Positions 53,883 to 63,126 of a stretch of DNA of 64,000 nt are shown here, piece by piece. This DNA is from Micromonospora cathayae (GTDB lineage Bacteria > Actinomycetota > Actinomycetes > Mycobacteriales > Micromonosporaceae). The stretch spans positions 434,001 through 498,000 of the forward strand of contig NZ_CP118615.1 of the NCBI RefSeq assembly GCF_028993575.1, written 5' to 3'. A model generated the notes under the pieces. It did no database searches and was not told where the DNA came from. It saw nothing but the letters and a program-made list of their open reading frames with translations. The stretch's first letter is position 1; every line of letters begins with the position of its first letter. Made by a program: the position numbers and the translations under genes.

Positions 53883-54347
53883 TCAGCGCTTCGAGTACTG
53901 CGGGGCCTTACGGGCCTTCTTGAGACCGTACTTCTTGCTCTCCTTGACCCGGGCGTCCCGGGTGAGGAAGCCGGCCTTCTTGAGCGCGGGACGGTCGTCC
54001 GGCTCGCTGACGATCAGGGCCCGGGCGATGGCCAGCCGCAGCGCACCGGCCTGGCCGGTGGTGCCGCCGCCCCGGAGGTTGGCGATGACGTCGAATGCCT
54101 CGGGCTTCTCGGCGGTGACCAGCGGGTCCTTGATCAGCTGCTGGTGCACCTTGCTCGGGAAGTACGCCTCGAGGTCGCGGCCGTTGCAGGTGATCTTGCC
54201 GCTGCCGGGGACGATCCGGACCCGGACGATGGCCTCCTTGCGGCGGCCCACGGTCTGGATCGGACGGTCACCACGGGGCGCGCGGGCGACGGGTGCCGGC
54301 GCCTCGGCGGCGTCGAAGCCAACCTCGGTCTCGGTGATGTCGGTCAT
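53883..54347 (-). CDS. rpsI: Ribosomal protein S9
   Basis: 154 residues. The N-terminal extension is acidic and Ala/Pro-rich, as in actinobacteria. The body has [39 protein letters not shown] and the basic tail [17 protein letters not shown], which reaches the ribosomal P-site. ATG at 54347 has GAAGGAAG upstream. It is 20 bp after rplM in the same unit. Confidence 0.97.
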   Translation of the reverse strand: MTDITETEVGFDAAEAPAPVARAPRGDRPIQTVGRRKEAIVRVRIVPGSGKITCNGRDLEAYFPSKVHQQLIKDPLVTAEKPEAFDVIANLRGGGTTGQAGALRLAIARALIVSEPDDRPALKKAGFLTRDARVKESKKYGLKKARKAPQYSKR

Positions 54348-54367
54348 GCTGCTTCCTTCGCCCGCGC

Positions 54368-54811
54368 TCACTGCGCGATCTGCTTGATCTCGAACGGCAC
54401 CGGCTGCTGCGCGGCGTGCGGGTGCTCGGCACCGGCGTAGACCTTCAGCTTCTTGATGAGCTGACGGCCCAGCTTGTTGTGCGGGAGCATGCCCTTGACG
54501 GCCAGCTCGATGGCGCGCTCCGGGCGCTTGGTCAGCAGCTCCTCGTAACCGACCTGCTTCAGACCACCGGGGTAGCCGGAGTGGCGGTAGGCGATCTTCT
54601 GCTGCCGCTTGTTACCGGTCAGCGCGACCTTGCCCGCGTTCACGATGACGACGAAGTCGCCCGTGTCGACGTGCGGCGCGAAAGTCGGCTTGTGCTTACC
54701 ACGCAGCAACGTGGCGGCGTGGGTGGCCAGGCGGCCCAGCACGACATCAGAGGCGTCGATGACGTGCCACTGACGCTCGATCTCACCCGGCTTCGGGCTG
54801 TACGTACGCAC
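54368..54811 (-). CDS. rplM: Ribosomal protein L13
   Basis: 147 residues: [20 protein letters not shown] at the N-terminus, [20 protein letters not shown], then [11 protein letters not shown] and [14 protein letters not shown], all invariant blocks of L13. GTG at 54811 matches the conserved first residue and has ACAAGG upstream. First gene of the rplM-rpsI operon. Confidence 0.97.
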   Translation of the reverse strand: MRTYSPKPGEIERQWHVIDASDVVLGRLATHAATLLRGKHKPTFAPHVDTGDFVVIVNAGKVALTGNKRQQKIAYRHSGYPGGLKQVGYEELLTKRPERAIELAVKGMLPHNKLGRQLIKKLKVYAGAEHPHAAQQPVPFEIKQIAQ

Positions 54812-54944
54812 AGGTCTACCTTGTCTCGTCGTCGGTCTGGGGTCGCGCGCCGAGGTGACCAGGGGTACCAGGCCGGACCAGCGCGCACGAACGACCAAGC
54901 GTACCTGAAGCGGTACGCCGCTGAATGTCGTACAACAGCAGGCA

Positions 54945-54974
54945 ACGATACCCGCAGGCCGACGCGCCGGTCAA
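54945..54974 (-). promoter_or_regulatory. rplM-rpsI promoter candidate
   Basis: On the minus strand TTGACC (54969-54974), an 18-bp spacer and TATCGT (54945-54950). It would give a leader of about 130 nt before rplM, long enough for translational control. No second good candidate was seen in the 209-bp gap. Confidence 0.55.
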
Positions 54975-55020
54975 AACGGGGTCGACGCCACGCGGGAGCC
55001 ACCACCAAGGGTGATCGTTT

Positions 55021-56406
55021 TCACACTCCGGTGAGCCGGCTGCCCGGCCGCCGGTACACCACCCAGGTCACCACCAGGCACAGCGCGTAGCAACCGATGA
55101 ACGCCAGGTACGCCGCGTCCGCACTCTGCCAGGTCAGGAAGGACTGCCGGAAGGCGACGTTCACCAGCACCCCGCCGGAGGCGCCCACCGCGCCGGCGAT
55201 ACCGATCAGCGCCCCGGTGAGCCGACGCGCCCGCCGCTCGGCGTCGGCCGGGTCGAGCCGGCCCTGCGCCACCTCGCCCGCCACCCGGGCCCGGAAGATC
55301 GCCGGGATCATCTTGTACGTCGAGCCGTTGCCGATCCCGCTGGTCACGAAGAGCGCCAGGAAGCCGGTCAGGTACAGCGGCAGCGACCGCTGCCCGGCCG
55401 CGTACAGCACCAGCGCCGCGCCGCCGGCCATCGCGGCGAAGTTCCAGAAGGTCACCCGGGCTCCCCCGTACCGGTCGGCGAGCTGCCCACCGACCGGCCG
55501 GATCAGCGAGCCGACCAGCGGGCCGAGGAAGGTCAGCCAGGCCGCGTCGACCGGGGTGGCGAACCGGTCGGCGAACTCGATCTGGAGCACCTGGCCGAAC
55601 GCGAAGCCGAACCCGATGAACGAGCCGAAGGTGCCGATGTAGAGCAGCGACATCACCCAGGTGTGCGGGTCCCGGGCGGCCTCGCGCAGCGCGCCGGGTT
55701 CGTTGCGGGCCGCCGGGACGTTGTCCAGCCAGCGGGCCGCGGCCAGCGCCGCCACCACGATCAGCGGCAGGTACACCGCCGGCACCAGCCGGGGGTACGC
55801 GGCCCCCGCCGTCGCCAGCACCGCCAGCCCGACCAGCTGCACCGCCGGCACGCCGAGGTTGCCGCCGCCGGCGTTGAGACCGAGCGCCCGGCCCTTGAGC
55901 CGTTCCGGGAAGAACAGGTTGATGTTCGCCATCGAGGAGGCGAAGTTGCCGCCACCGACGCCGGTCAGGCAGGCCAGCACCATCAGCGTCGGGTACGACA
56001 CCCCGGGTTCCAGCAGCACCGCCATCGGTACCGCCGGCACGAGCAGCAGCAGCGCGCTGACGATGGTCCAGTTCCGGCCGCCGAACCGGGCCACCGCCAG
56101 GGTGTACGGCAGCCGCAGCACCGCGCCCAGCGCGGCCGGTACCGCCGTGAGCAGGAACTTGCCGGCCGGGTCGATGCCGTACTCGGGGCCGAGGAAGAGC
56201 ACCGTCACCGACCAGAGGCTCCACACCGAGAAGCCGACGTGCTCGGCGAAGATCGACACCCACAGGTTGCGGCGGGCGATCGGCGCACCGGTGGTACGCC
56301 AGAACTCGGGGTCCTCGGGACGCCAGTCGTCCAGCCGGTGCCGGCGGCCCCGGGGTGGGCCGCTGTCGGGGTCGGCGGCGGGTGCGATGGTGGTGAGGGT
56401 GCTCAC
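55021..56406 (-). CDS. narK: Nitrate/nitrite transporter NarK
   Basis: A 461-residue major facilitator with about 12 hydrophobic segments. GVGGGNFASSMANINLFFPE and GLNAGGGNLGVPAVQ are the two nitrate-signature glycine-rich motifs, and the conserved Arg in VLRLPYTLAV lies in segment 2. It imports nitrate or exchanges it for nitrite. GTG at 56406 has GAGGAG upstream. It is divergent from nasA with the GlnR box between them, so both directions are probably induced together under nitrogen limitation. Confidence 0.94.
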   Translation of the reverse strand: MSTLTTIAPAADPDSGPPRGRRHRLDDWRPEDPEFWRTTGAPIARRNLWVSIFAEHVGFSVWSLWSVTVLFLGPEYGIDPAGKFLLTAVPAALGAVLRLPYTLAVARFGGRNWTIVSALLLLVPAVPMAVLLEPGVSYPTLMVLACLTGVGGGNFASSMANINLFFPERLKGRALGLNAGGGNLGVPAVQLVGLAVLATAGAAYPRLVPAVYLPLIVVAALAAARWLDNVPAARNEPGALREAARDPHTWVMSLLYIGTFGSFIGFGFAFGQVLQIEFADRFATPVDAAWLTFLGPLVGSLIRPVGGQLADRYGGARVTFWNFAAMAGGAALVLYAAGQRSLPLYLTGFLALFVTSGIGNGSTYKMIPAIFRARVAGEVAQGRLDPADAERRARRLTGALIGIAGAVGASGGVLVNVAFRQSFLTWQSADAAYLAFIGCYALCLVVTWVVYRRPGSRLTGV

Positions 56407-56427
56407 GGCGGCTCCTCCTCGTACCTG

Positions 56428-56495
56428 GTGGTGGCGGTCCGTCGACGGCGACGGGCCGGCAGTGGTGGCGGTCCGTCGGCGGTGACGGGTCGTCG
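56428..56495. repeat. 34-bp tandem repeat in the narK leader
   Basis: Two imperfect copies (56428-56461 and 56462-56495) beginning GTGGTGGCGGTCCGTCG, then a partial third, starting about 20 bases upstream of the narK start codon and therefore within its presumed 5' leader. Confidence 0.75.
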
Positions 56496-56691
56496 GTGGC
56501 GGCGGCCCGCCGGTCGGTACGGCTCGGCCGCTGGTGCCGGGGAGGGACGCTAGGCGACGGCGGTTACCCCGGCGTGTCCGCTTTCGGGTCGGCGCGGATA
56601 CGGGCCGCGCACGGGCCGGCCGGAGCCTCTGTGAGACCGGCCGGGTGTCGACTTCCGCCGATGTGCTGCCCCGGCGGCAAGTGAGCGGCTC

Positions 56692-56729
56692 TTGACAGGG
56701 CCGAAACAAACGGGACCCGGGGCGGAAAC
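56692..56729 (+). promoter_or_regulatory. GlnR box in the narK-nasA divergent promoter
   Basis: TTGAC-N6-GAAAC-N6-GACCC-N6-GAAAC at 56692-56729 fits the four-part GlnR site of actinomycetes (gTnAC-n6-GaAAC twice) in order and spacing; only the third element is weak. It lies 25 bp before the nasA ATG and about 290 bp from narK. GlnR activates nitrate assimilation genes when nitrogen is short. Confidence 0.8.
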
Positions 56730-56753
56730 CGCCCGCCGGCACGCTTTGCCGAC

Positions 56754-58970
56754 ATGACAGACGGTGCACGAGCCGCGACCAGCCCGGGGCGGACGCCCCG
56801 CGAGGCGGCGACCCACTGCCCGTACTGCGCTCTCCAGTGCGGGATGGTCCTGCGCGACACGGGCGGTCGGATCGAGGTCCGGCCGCGCGACTTCCCGACC
56901 AACCGGGGCGGCCTGTGCCAGAAGGGCTGGACCGCCGCCGACCTGCTCGACCATCCGGAACGGCTGACCACCCCGCTGCTGCGCGCGCCGACCGGCGAAC
57001 TGCGCCCGGCGTCCTGGGCCGAGGCGTACCACCGGATCGCCAGCCGGGTCCGCGACATCCAGACCGCGTACGGTCGCGACGCGGTCGCCGTCTTCGGCGG
57101 CGGCGGGCTCACCAACGAGAAGGCGTACGCGCTGGGCCGCTTCGCCCGCGTCACGCTGGGCACCCGCAACATCGACTACAACGGCCGGTTCTGCATGTCC
57201 TCGGCGGCGGCGGCCGGGCTACGCGCCTTCGGGCTGGACCGGGGCCTGCCCTTCCCGCTGGCCGACCTGGGTCGGGCCGACACTTTGCTGCTGGTCGGGG
57301 CGAACCCGGCCGAGACCATGCCGCCGCTGGCCCGCTACCTGACCGAACTGCGGGACCGGGGCGGGAAACTCATCGTCGTCGACCCCCGGGTCACCGCCAC
57401 CGCCCGGCTGGCCGACCTGCACCTGCAACCGCTGCCCGGCACCGACCTGGCGGTGGCGAACGCGCTGCTGCACGTCGCGCTGACCGAGGGCTGGGTGGAC
57501 CGGGAGTACGTGGCGGCCCGCACCGAGGGCTTCGACGCGGTCCGCCGGATCGCGGCGAGCTGGTGGCCGGCCCGCGCCGAGCGGCTCTCCGGGGTGCCGG
57601 TGGCCGACCTGGAGGCGACGGCACGGGCCCTGGCCACCGTCGACAACGCCATCATCCTGACCGCCCGGGGCGCGGAGCAGCACGCCAAGGGGGTCGACAC
57701 GGTCAGCGCGTTCGTCAACCTGGCGCTGGCGCTGGGCCTGCCCGGCCGCCCCGGATCCGGGTACGGCTGCCTGACCGGCCAGGGCAACGGCCAGGGTGGC
57801 CGCGAGCACGGGCAGAAGGCCGACCAGCTGCCCGGGTACCGGAAGATCGACGACCCGGCGGCCCGGGAGCACGTGGCCGCCGTCTGGGGCGTACGCCCCG
57901 AGGACCTGCCCGGTCCGGGGGTGTCGGCGTACGAGCTGCTCGACTCGCTGGGTACGCCCGCCGGCCCGAAGGCGCTGCTGGTGTTCGGTTCGAACCCGGT
58001 GGTGTCGGCGCCCCGCGCCGCCCGGATCGAGGGTCGGCTGCGTGACCTGGACCTGCTGGTGGTGGCGGACTTCCTGCTGTCGGAGACGGCCGCCATCGCC
58101 GACGTGGTGCTGCCCACCGCCCAGTGGGCCGAGGAGGACGGCACGATGACCAACCTGGAGGGCCGGGTGTTGCGCCGCCGCGCGCTGCGTGAGCCGCCGC
58201 CCGGCGTCCGTACCGACCTGCGCGTCCTCGCCGACCTGGCGGCCGTGCTGCCGCCAGCGGCACGCCGGGCCGCCAGGGGCGGCCCGGCGGCGGAGGGCGG
58301 CCCGGCATTCGGATCCGGCCCGGCGTCCCGGGGCGGCACGACCGGCGGAACCTGGCCGGTCGTCGCCGGTGACCCGGCGGATCCGCGGCTGGTCTTCGCC
58401 GAGCTGCGCCGCGCCTCGGCCGGCGGGCCGGCCGACTACGCCGGGGTGACCTGGGAGCGGATCGACGCCGCCGACGGGGTGTTCTGGCCCTGCCCGGACG
58501 AGGGCGGGCCGGACAGTCCCCGGATGTTCACCGAACGGTTCGCCACCCCGGACGGCCGGGCCCGGTTCCAGCCGGTGGAGCACCGGCCGGCGGCCGAGGA
58601 GGTGTGCGCCGAGTACCCGCTGTACCTGACCACCGGCCGGGTACTGGCGCAGTACCAGTCGGGCACCCAGACCCGCCGGGTGGCGGCGCTGCGCCGGGCC
58701 GCCCCGGAGCCGTTCGTCGAGCTGCACCCGGAGCTGGCCGCCCGGCTCGACGTGGCCGAGGGTGACGAGCTGCGGGTCACCTCCCGACGGGGTGAGCTGC
58801 GCGCACCGGCCCGGATCAGTGCGGCGATCCGCCCGGACACGGTCTTCGCCCCGTTCCACTGGGGTGGCGCGGGCCGGGCCAACTCGGTCACCAACGACGC
58901 CCTCGACCCGGTCTCCCGGATGCCGGAGTTCAAGGTCTGCGCGGTCCGGGTGGAGAAGGTGGCCCGGTGA
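56754..58970 (+). CDS. nasA: Assimilatory nitrate reductase catalytic subunit
   Basis: Reduces nitrate to nitrite in the cytoplasm with molybdopterin guanine dinucleotide and one [4Fe-4S] cluster. 738 residues; cluster ligands Cys22, Cys25, Cys29 and Cys55 (CPYCALQC, GGLCQKGW). The Mo ligand is probably Cys147 in NGRFCMSSAAA. TGQGNGQGGREHGQKADQLP is characteristic of NasA/NarB, and the C-terminal cofactor domain ends SRMPEFKVCAVRVEKV. There is no twin-arginine signal, in line with an assimilatory role. A Gly/Ala/Pro-rich insertion lies at about 500-535. It overlaps the next gene by four bases (GTGA). The start lacks a clear ribosome site. Confidence 0.93.
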   Translation: MTDGARAATSPGRTPREAATHCPYCALQCGMVLRDTGGRIEVRPRDFPTNRGGLCQKGWTAADLLDHPERLTTPLLRAPTGELRPASWAEAYHRIASRVRDIQTAYGRDAVAVFGGGGLTNEKAYALGRFARVTLGTRNIDYNGRFCMSSAAAAGLRAFGLDRGLPFPLADLGRADTLLLVGANPAETMPPLARYLTELRDRGGKLIVVDPRVTATARLADLHLQPLPGTDLAVANALLHVALTEGWVDREYVAARTEGFDAVRRIAASWWPARAERLSGVPVADLEATARALATVDNAIILTARGAEQHAKGVDTVSAFVNLALALGLPGRPGSGYGCLTGQGNGQGGREHGQKADQLPGYRKIDDPAAREHVAAVWGVRPEDLPGPGVSAYELLDSLGTPAGPKALLVFGSNPVVSAPRAARIEGRLRDLDLLVVADFLLSETAAIADVVLPTAQWAEEDGTMTNLEGRVLRRRALREPPPGVRTDLRVLADLAAVLPPAARRAARGGPAAEGGPAFGSGPASRGGTTGGTWPVVAGDPADPRLVFAELRRASAGGPADYAGVTWERIDAADGVFWPCPDEGGPDSPRMFTERFATPDGRARFQPVEHRPAAEEVCAEYPLYLTTGRVLAQYQSGTQTRRVAALRRAAPEPFVELHPELAARLDVAEGDELRVTSRRGELRAPARISAAIRPDTVFAPFHWGGAGRANSVTNDALDPVSRMPEFKVCAVRVEKVAR

Positions 58971-60415
58971 GCCGGCGCATCGTGATCGTCGGGTACGGCA
59001 TGGCCGGTTCCCGGCTCGCCACCGAACTGCACGCCCGCCCCGGCGACCGCACGATCACCGTGCTCGGGGCGGAGCCGCACCGCGCGTACAACCGGATCAT
59101 GCTCTCCACGCTGCTCGCCGGGAAGGTCGGCGAGGCCGACGTGGAGCTGACCGAACTGGCCGGGCAGGGCGTGGACGTCCGGGCCGGGGTGACGGTCACC
59201 GCGATCGACCGGGCCACCCGCACGGTCCGCACCGACACCGGCGAGACGATCGGGTACGACCACCTGGTGCTCGCCACCGGCAGCCGGGCCGTGGTGCCGC
59301 CGCTGTCCGGGCTGGACGTACACCGGCTGCCCGACCGGGTGGTGCCGTTCCGCACCCTGGACGACTGCCGGCGGATCCTCGCCGCCGCCCGGGACGCCCG
59401 GAGCGTGCTGGTGCTCGGCGGTGGCCTGCTGGGGCTGGAGGCGGCCCGGGGGCTCGCCGCCCGGGGACTGGACGTGCGGGTCGTGCACCCGGTCGGGCAC
59501 CTGATGGAACGGCAGCTCGACCCGGCCGCCGGGGCGGTGCTCGCGGACACCCTGGCCCGGTTGGGGGTGGGTACCCGACTCGGGACGTCGGCGACCGGGG
59601 TGGCCGCCGGCTCCGACGGCGTCCGCCTCGACCTGGCCGACGGTGGCGTACTCGACGCCGACCTGCTGGTGCTGGCCTGCGGGGTACGCCCGGACACCGC
59701 GCTCGCCGGGGCGGCCGGGCTGACCGTGGAGCGGGGCGTGGTGGTCGACGACCGGCTGCGCACCAGCGACCCGCACGTCTCCGCGATCGGCGACTGCGCC
59801 CAGTACGACGGGTTGGTCAGCGGGCTGGTCGCCCCGGCCTGGGCGCAGGCCCGGGTGGTGGCCCGGCAGCTCACCGGCGACGGACACGACCGGTACCGGC
59901 CGCAGCCGGGGGTGACCCGGCTCAAGGCGGCCGGCATCGACCTGGCCGCGATGGGTGACCTGCCCGCCCCGGGGACCGTGCCGGACGTCGAGGAGCTGAC
60001 CTTCACCGATCCGGCCCGGGGCACGTACGCCCGGCTGTCGATCAGCGGCGAACGGTTGACCGGCGCGATCCTGCTCGGCGACAACCCCAGCGTCGGCACG
60101 GTGATCCAACTGTTCGACCGGGGCGGCCCGGTACCCGCCGACCGGCGTTCGCTGCTGCTGGGCCGGGCGCTCGGCGGGGCGACCGCCGGCCCGGAGGCGG
60201 CGTCCCCGGCACTGATGCCGGACGCGGCGACGGTCTGCCGGTGCAACGCGGTCAGCAAGGCCGACCTGGTCGACTGCTGGCGCAAGGGTGCCCGGTCGAT
60301 GCCGGAGGTGGTTGCCGCGACCCGGGCCGGCACCGGGTGCAGCTCGTGCCGGGACGCGGTCGCCGGGATCGTCGAGTGGCTGTCCGAGGTGGACCCGGTG
60401 GAGGTGACGCGATGA
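58967..60415 (+). CDS. NAD(P)/FAD oxidoreductase with BFD-type iron-sulfur domain
   Basis: A 482-residue flavoprotein: FAD motif IVIVGYGMAGSRLATEL, NAD(P) motif VLVLGGGLLGLEAARGL, a second FAD block VSAIGDCAQY, and a C-terminal BFD-like [2Fe-2S] module with CRCN and CSSC. It resembles the N-terminal half of NirB and NasB-type electron-transfer subunits, and so probably passes electrons from NAD(P)H to NasA. Coupled by GTGA overlap to nasA and by ATGA overlap to nirB. Confidence 0.9.
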   Translation: MSRRIVIVGYGMAGSRLATELHARPGDRTITVLGAEPHRAYNRIMLSTLLAGKVGEADVELTELAGQGVDVRAGVTVTAIDRATRTVRTDTGETIGYDHLVLATGSRAVVPPLSGLDVHRLPDRVVPFRTLDDCRRILAAARDARSVLVLGGGLLGLEAARGLAARGLDVRVVHPVGHLMERQLDPAAGAVLADTLARLGVGTRLGTSATGVAAGSDGVRLDLADGGVLDADLLVLACGVRPDTALAGAAGLTVERGVVVDDRLRTSDPHVSAIGDCAQYDGLVSGLVAPAWAQARVVARQLTGDGHDRYRPQPGVTRLKAAGIDLAAMGDLPAPGTVPDVEELTFTDPARGTYARLSISGERLTGAILLGDNPSVGTVIQLFDRGGPVPADRRSLLLGRALGGATAGPEAASPALMPDAATVCRCNAVSKADLVDCWRKGARSMPEVVAATRAGTGCSSCRDAVAGIVEWLSEVDPVEVTR

Positions 60416-63126
60416 CTGGAGCGGACCCGAGGAACGGGGGTGCGGCGATGGACGGGAATGCGGCGACGACCGGTGGCAGGCTGGTGGTGGTCGGCAACGG
60501 GATGGTCGGCCAGCGGCTGGTGGAGGCGTTGCGGGCCCGCGACGTCGAGCGGCGCTGGCAGGTCACGGTGCTCGCCGAGGAGCACCGCCCGGCGTACGAC
60601 CGGGTGCGGCTGTCGGCCTTCTTCGACGGGGTGGACGCCGACGAGCTGAACCTGCACACCCCGGACGACGGGGTGGAGCTGCGGCTCGGCGAGCCGGTCA
60701 CCGCGCTGGACCGGGACCGGCGGGTGGTGGCCACCCCGGCCGGCGAGTACCCGTACGACGCGTTGGTGCTGGCCACCGGCTCGTCCGCGTTCGTACCGCC
60801 GGTGGCCGGCACGGACCTGCCCGGGGTGTTCGTCTACCGGACGCTGGACGACCTGGAGGCGATCCGGGAACACGCCCGGGGCCGGCGGGTCGGCGCGGTG
60901 ATCGGCGGCGGGCTGCTCGGCCTGGAGGCGGCGAACGCGCTGCGCCTGCTCGGGCTGGCCACGCACGTGGTCGAGTTCGCGCCCCGGCTGATGCCGGTGC
61001 AGGTGGACGAGGCGGGCGGGGCGATGCTCCGCCGGTACGTCGAGGAGCTGGGGGTGCGTACCCACCTGGGGGTCGCCACCACGGCGCTGCGGGCCGGCCC
61101 GGACGGTACGGTCGCCGGGCTGGTCCTCTCCGACGGCGCGACGGTCGACGCGGAGCTGGTGGTGGTCGCGGCCGGTATCCGGCCCCGGGACGAGCTGGCC
61201 CGCGCGGCCGGGCTGACGGTGGGCGGGCGCGGCGGGGTGCTGGTCGACCCGGCCTGCCGCAGCGTCGACGACGAGCGGATCTGGGCGGTCGGCGAGTGCG
61301 CGGCGGTCGACGGCACCTGCTACGGCCTGGTCGCGCCCGGGTACGCGATGGCCGAGGTGGTGGCGGACCGGCTGCTCGGTGGCGCGGCGAGCTTCCCGGG
61401 CGCGGACACCGCGGCCAAGCTGAAGCTGCTCGGGGTGGACGTGGCGTCGTTCGGTGACGCGCACGGCAGCACCCCGGGCTGCCTGGACGTCACGTTCACC
61501 GACCCGGCCACCCGGGTGTACGCCAAGCTGGTGCTCTCCGACGACGCGCGCACCCTGCTCGGCGGGGTGCTGGTGGGGGACGCCAGCGCGTACCCGACGC
61601 TGCGGGCGAGTGTCGGCGGCGAGCTGCCGGCCCCGCCGCTGGCGCTGCTCGCGCCGGCCGGCAGCGGCGAGGGCGGCGGGGTGACCGCGCTGCCCGCCGC
61701 CGCCCAGGTCTGTTCCTGCAACGCGGTGACCCGGGCCCAGGTGGACACGGCCATCGCGGACGGTTGCGCGGACGTGCCGGCGCTGAAGGCGTGCACCCGG
61801 GCCGGTACCAGCTGCGGTTCCTGCGTGCCGCTGCTGAAGCAGTTGCTGGACGCGGCCGGGGTGGTGCAGTCCACGGCGCTCTGCGAGCACTTCGACGTCA
61901 GCCGCAAGGAGCTGTTCGAGATCGTCCGGGTCCGGGGCATCCGGACGTTCTCGCAGCTCATCGCCGAGCACGGGCGGGGCCGGGGCTGCGACATCTGCAA
62001 GCCGGTGGTGGCCTCGATCCTGGCCTCGCTGGGCAGCGGGTACGTGCTCGACGGCGAGCAGGCGTCGTTGCAGGACACCAACGACCACTTCCTGGCGAAC
62101 CTGCAACGCGACGGCAGCTACTCGGTGGTGCCCCGGATCCCCGGTGGCGAGATCACCCCGGAGAAGCTGATCGTGATCGGTGAGGTGGCCCGGGACTTCA
62201 ACCTCTACACGAAGATCACCGGTGGGCAGCGGATCGACCTGTTCGGGGCGCGGGTGGACCAGTTGCCGGCGATCTGGCGGCGGCTGGTGGACGCCGGTTT
62301 CGAGTCCGGCCACGCGTACGGCAAGGCGCTGCGCACGGTGAAGTCGTGCGTCGGCGAGACCTGGTGCCGGTACGGGGTGCAGGACTCGGTGGGGCTGGCG
62401 ATCGCCCTGGAGCTGCGCTACCGCGGCCTGCGTGCCCCGCACAAGATCAAGTCAGCGGTGTCGGGGTGCGCCCGGGAGTGCGCCGAGGCCCGCAGCAAGG
62501 ACTTCGGCATCATCGCCACCGAGAGCGGCTGGAACCTCTACGTCGGCGGCAACGGCGGCTTCCGGCCCCGGCACGCCGACCTGTTCGCCACCGACCTGAC
62601 CACCGAACAGTTGGTCACCTACGTGGACCGGTTCCTGATGTTCTACATCCGCACCGCCGACCGGCTGCAACGTACCGCCGCCTGGATCGAGGCGATGGAC
62701 GGCGGCCTCGACCACCTGCGGGCGGTGATCATCGACGACTCGCTGGGGCTGGCCGCCGAACTCGACGCGGCGATGGCCCGGCACGTCGGGACGTACTCGG
62801 ACGAGTGGCGGGACACCCTCGCCGACCCGGAACGGCTGCGCCGTTTCTCCTCCTTCGTCAACGCGCCGGACGTCCCCGACCCGTCGATCACCTTCGGCCG
62901 GGAACGCGGCCAACCGGTACCGGCCGCCGCCGTGACAGCGGGAGCCGGAGCCGCCGGGGCTGCCGGGGCCGGAGCCGGAGCCGCCGGGGCCGGGGCCGCT
63001 GGGGCTGCCGGGGCCGGGGTGGCTGGGGCTGCCGGGGCCGGGGCCGCCGGGGTGGCCCCGCTGGCCGGCCCGGGACGCGCCGGCCGCCAGCCGGTCGCGC
63101 TGGGACTGCCGGGGGTGCGGCGATGA
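60412..63126 (+). CDS. nirB: Nitrite reductase (NADH) large subunit with Gly/Ala-repeat tail
   Basis: A 904-residue enzyme reducing nitrite to ammonium with NADH. FAD and NAD domains (VVVGNGMVGQRLVEAL; GAVIGGGLLGLEAANAL), two BFD-type iron-sulfur modules (CSCN...CGSC; then CDIC), and a sulfite/nitrite reductase domain with siroheme-cluster ligands in SCVGETWCRYG and SGCARECAEA. The last about 65 residues are a Gly/Ala repeat (GAAGAGAGAAGAG) then a basic end, absent from the usual family. ATG at 60412 overlaps the preceding stop; ATG 60448 is an alternative. Its stop overlaps nirD. Confidence 0.95.
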   Translation: MTGADPRNGGAAMDGNAATTGGRLVVVGNGMVGQRLVEALRARDVERRWQVTVLAEEHRPAYDRVRLSAFFDGVDADELNLHTPDDGVELRLGEPVTALDRDRRVVATPAGEYPYDALVLATGSSAFVPPVAGTDLPGVFVYRTLDDLEAIREHARGRRVGAVIGGGLLGLEAANALRLLGLATHVVEFAPRLMPVQVDEAGGAMLRRYVEELGVRTHLGVATTALRAGPDGTVAGLVLSDGATVDAELVVVAAGIRPRDELARAAGLTVGGRGGVLVDPACRSVDDERIWAVGECAAVDGTCYGLVAPGYAMAEVVADRLLGGAASFPGADTAAKLKLLGVDVASFGDAHGSTPGCLDVTFTDPATRVYAKLVLSDDARTLLGGVLVGDASAYPTLRASVGGELPAPPLALLAPAGSGEGGGVTALPAAAQVCSCNAVTRAQVDTAIADGCADVPALKACTRAGTSCGSCVPLLKQLLDAAGVVQSTALCEHFDVSRKELFEIVRVRGIRTFSQLIAEHGRGRGCDICKPVVASILASLGSGYVLDGEQASLQDTNDHFLANLQRDGSYSVVPRIPGGEITPEKLIVIGEVARDFNLYTKITGGQRIDLFGARVDQLPAIWRRLVDAGFESGHAYGKALRTVKSCVGETWCRYGVQDSVGLAIALELRYRGLRAPHKIKSAVSGCARECAEARSKDFGIIATESGWNLYVGGNGGFRPRHADLFATDLTTEQLVTYVDRFLMFYIRTADRLQRTAAWIEAMDGGLDHLRAVIIDDSLGLAAELDAAMARHVGTYSDEWRDTLADPERLRRFSSFVNAPDVPDPSITFGRERGQPVPAAAVTAGAGAAGAAGAGAGAAGAGAAGAAGAGVAGAAGAGAAGVAPLAGPGRAGRQPVALGLPGVRR
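62938..63056. repeat. Gly-Ala coding repeat at the nirB 3' end
   Basis: Short imperfect GGGGCTGCCGGGGCCGGAGC-like units repeated over about 120 bp inside the coding frame, encoding only Gly, Ala and a few Val. Confidence 0.8.

Noticed and set aside
58930..62442. A very long open frame on the minus strand opposite nasA-nirB
   Set aside because: It is antisense to well-identified genes, gives a low-complexity Arg/Gly/Pro/His-rich protein without motifs, and is the expected by-product of very high third-position GC.
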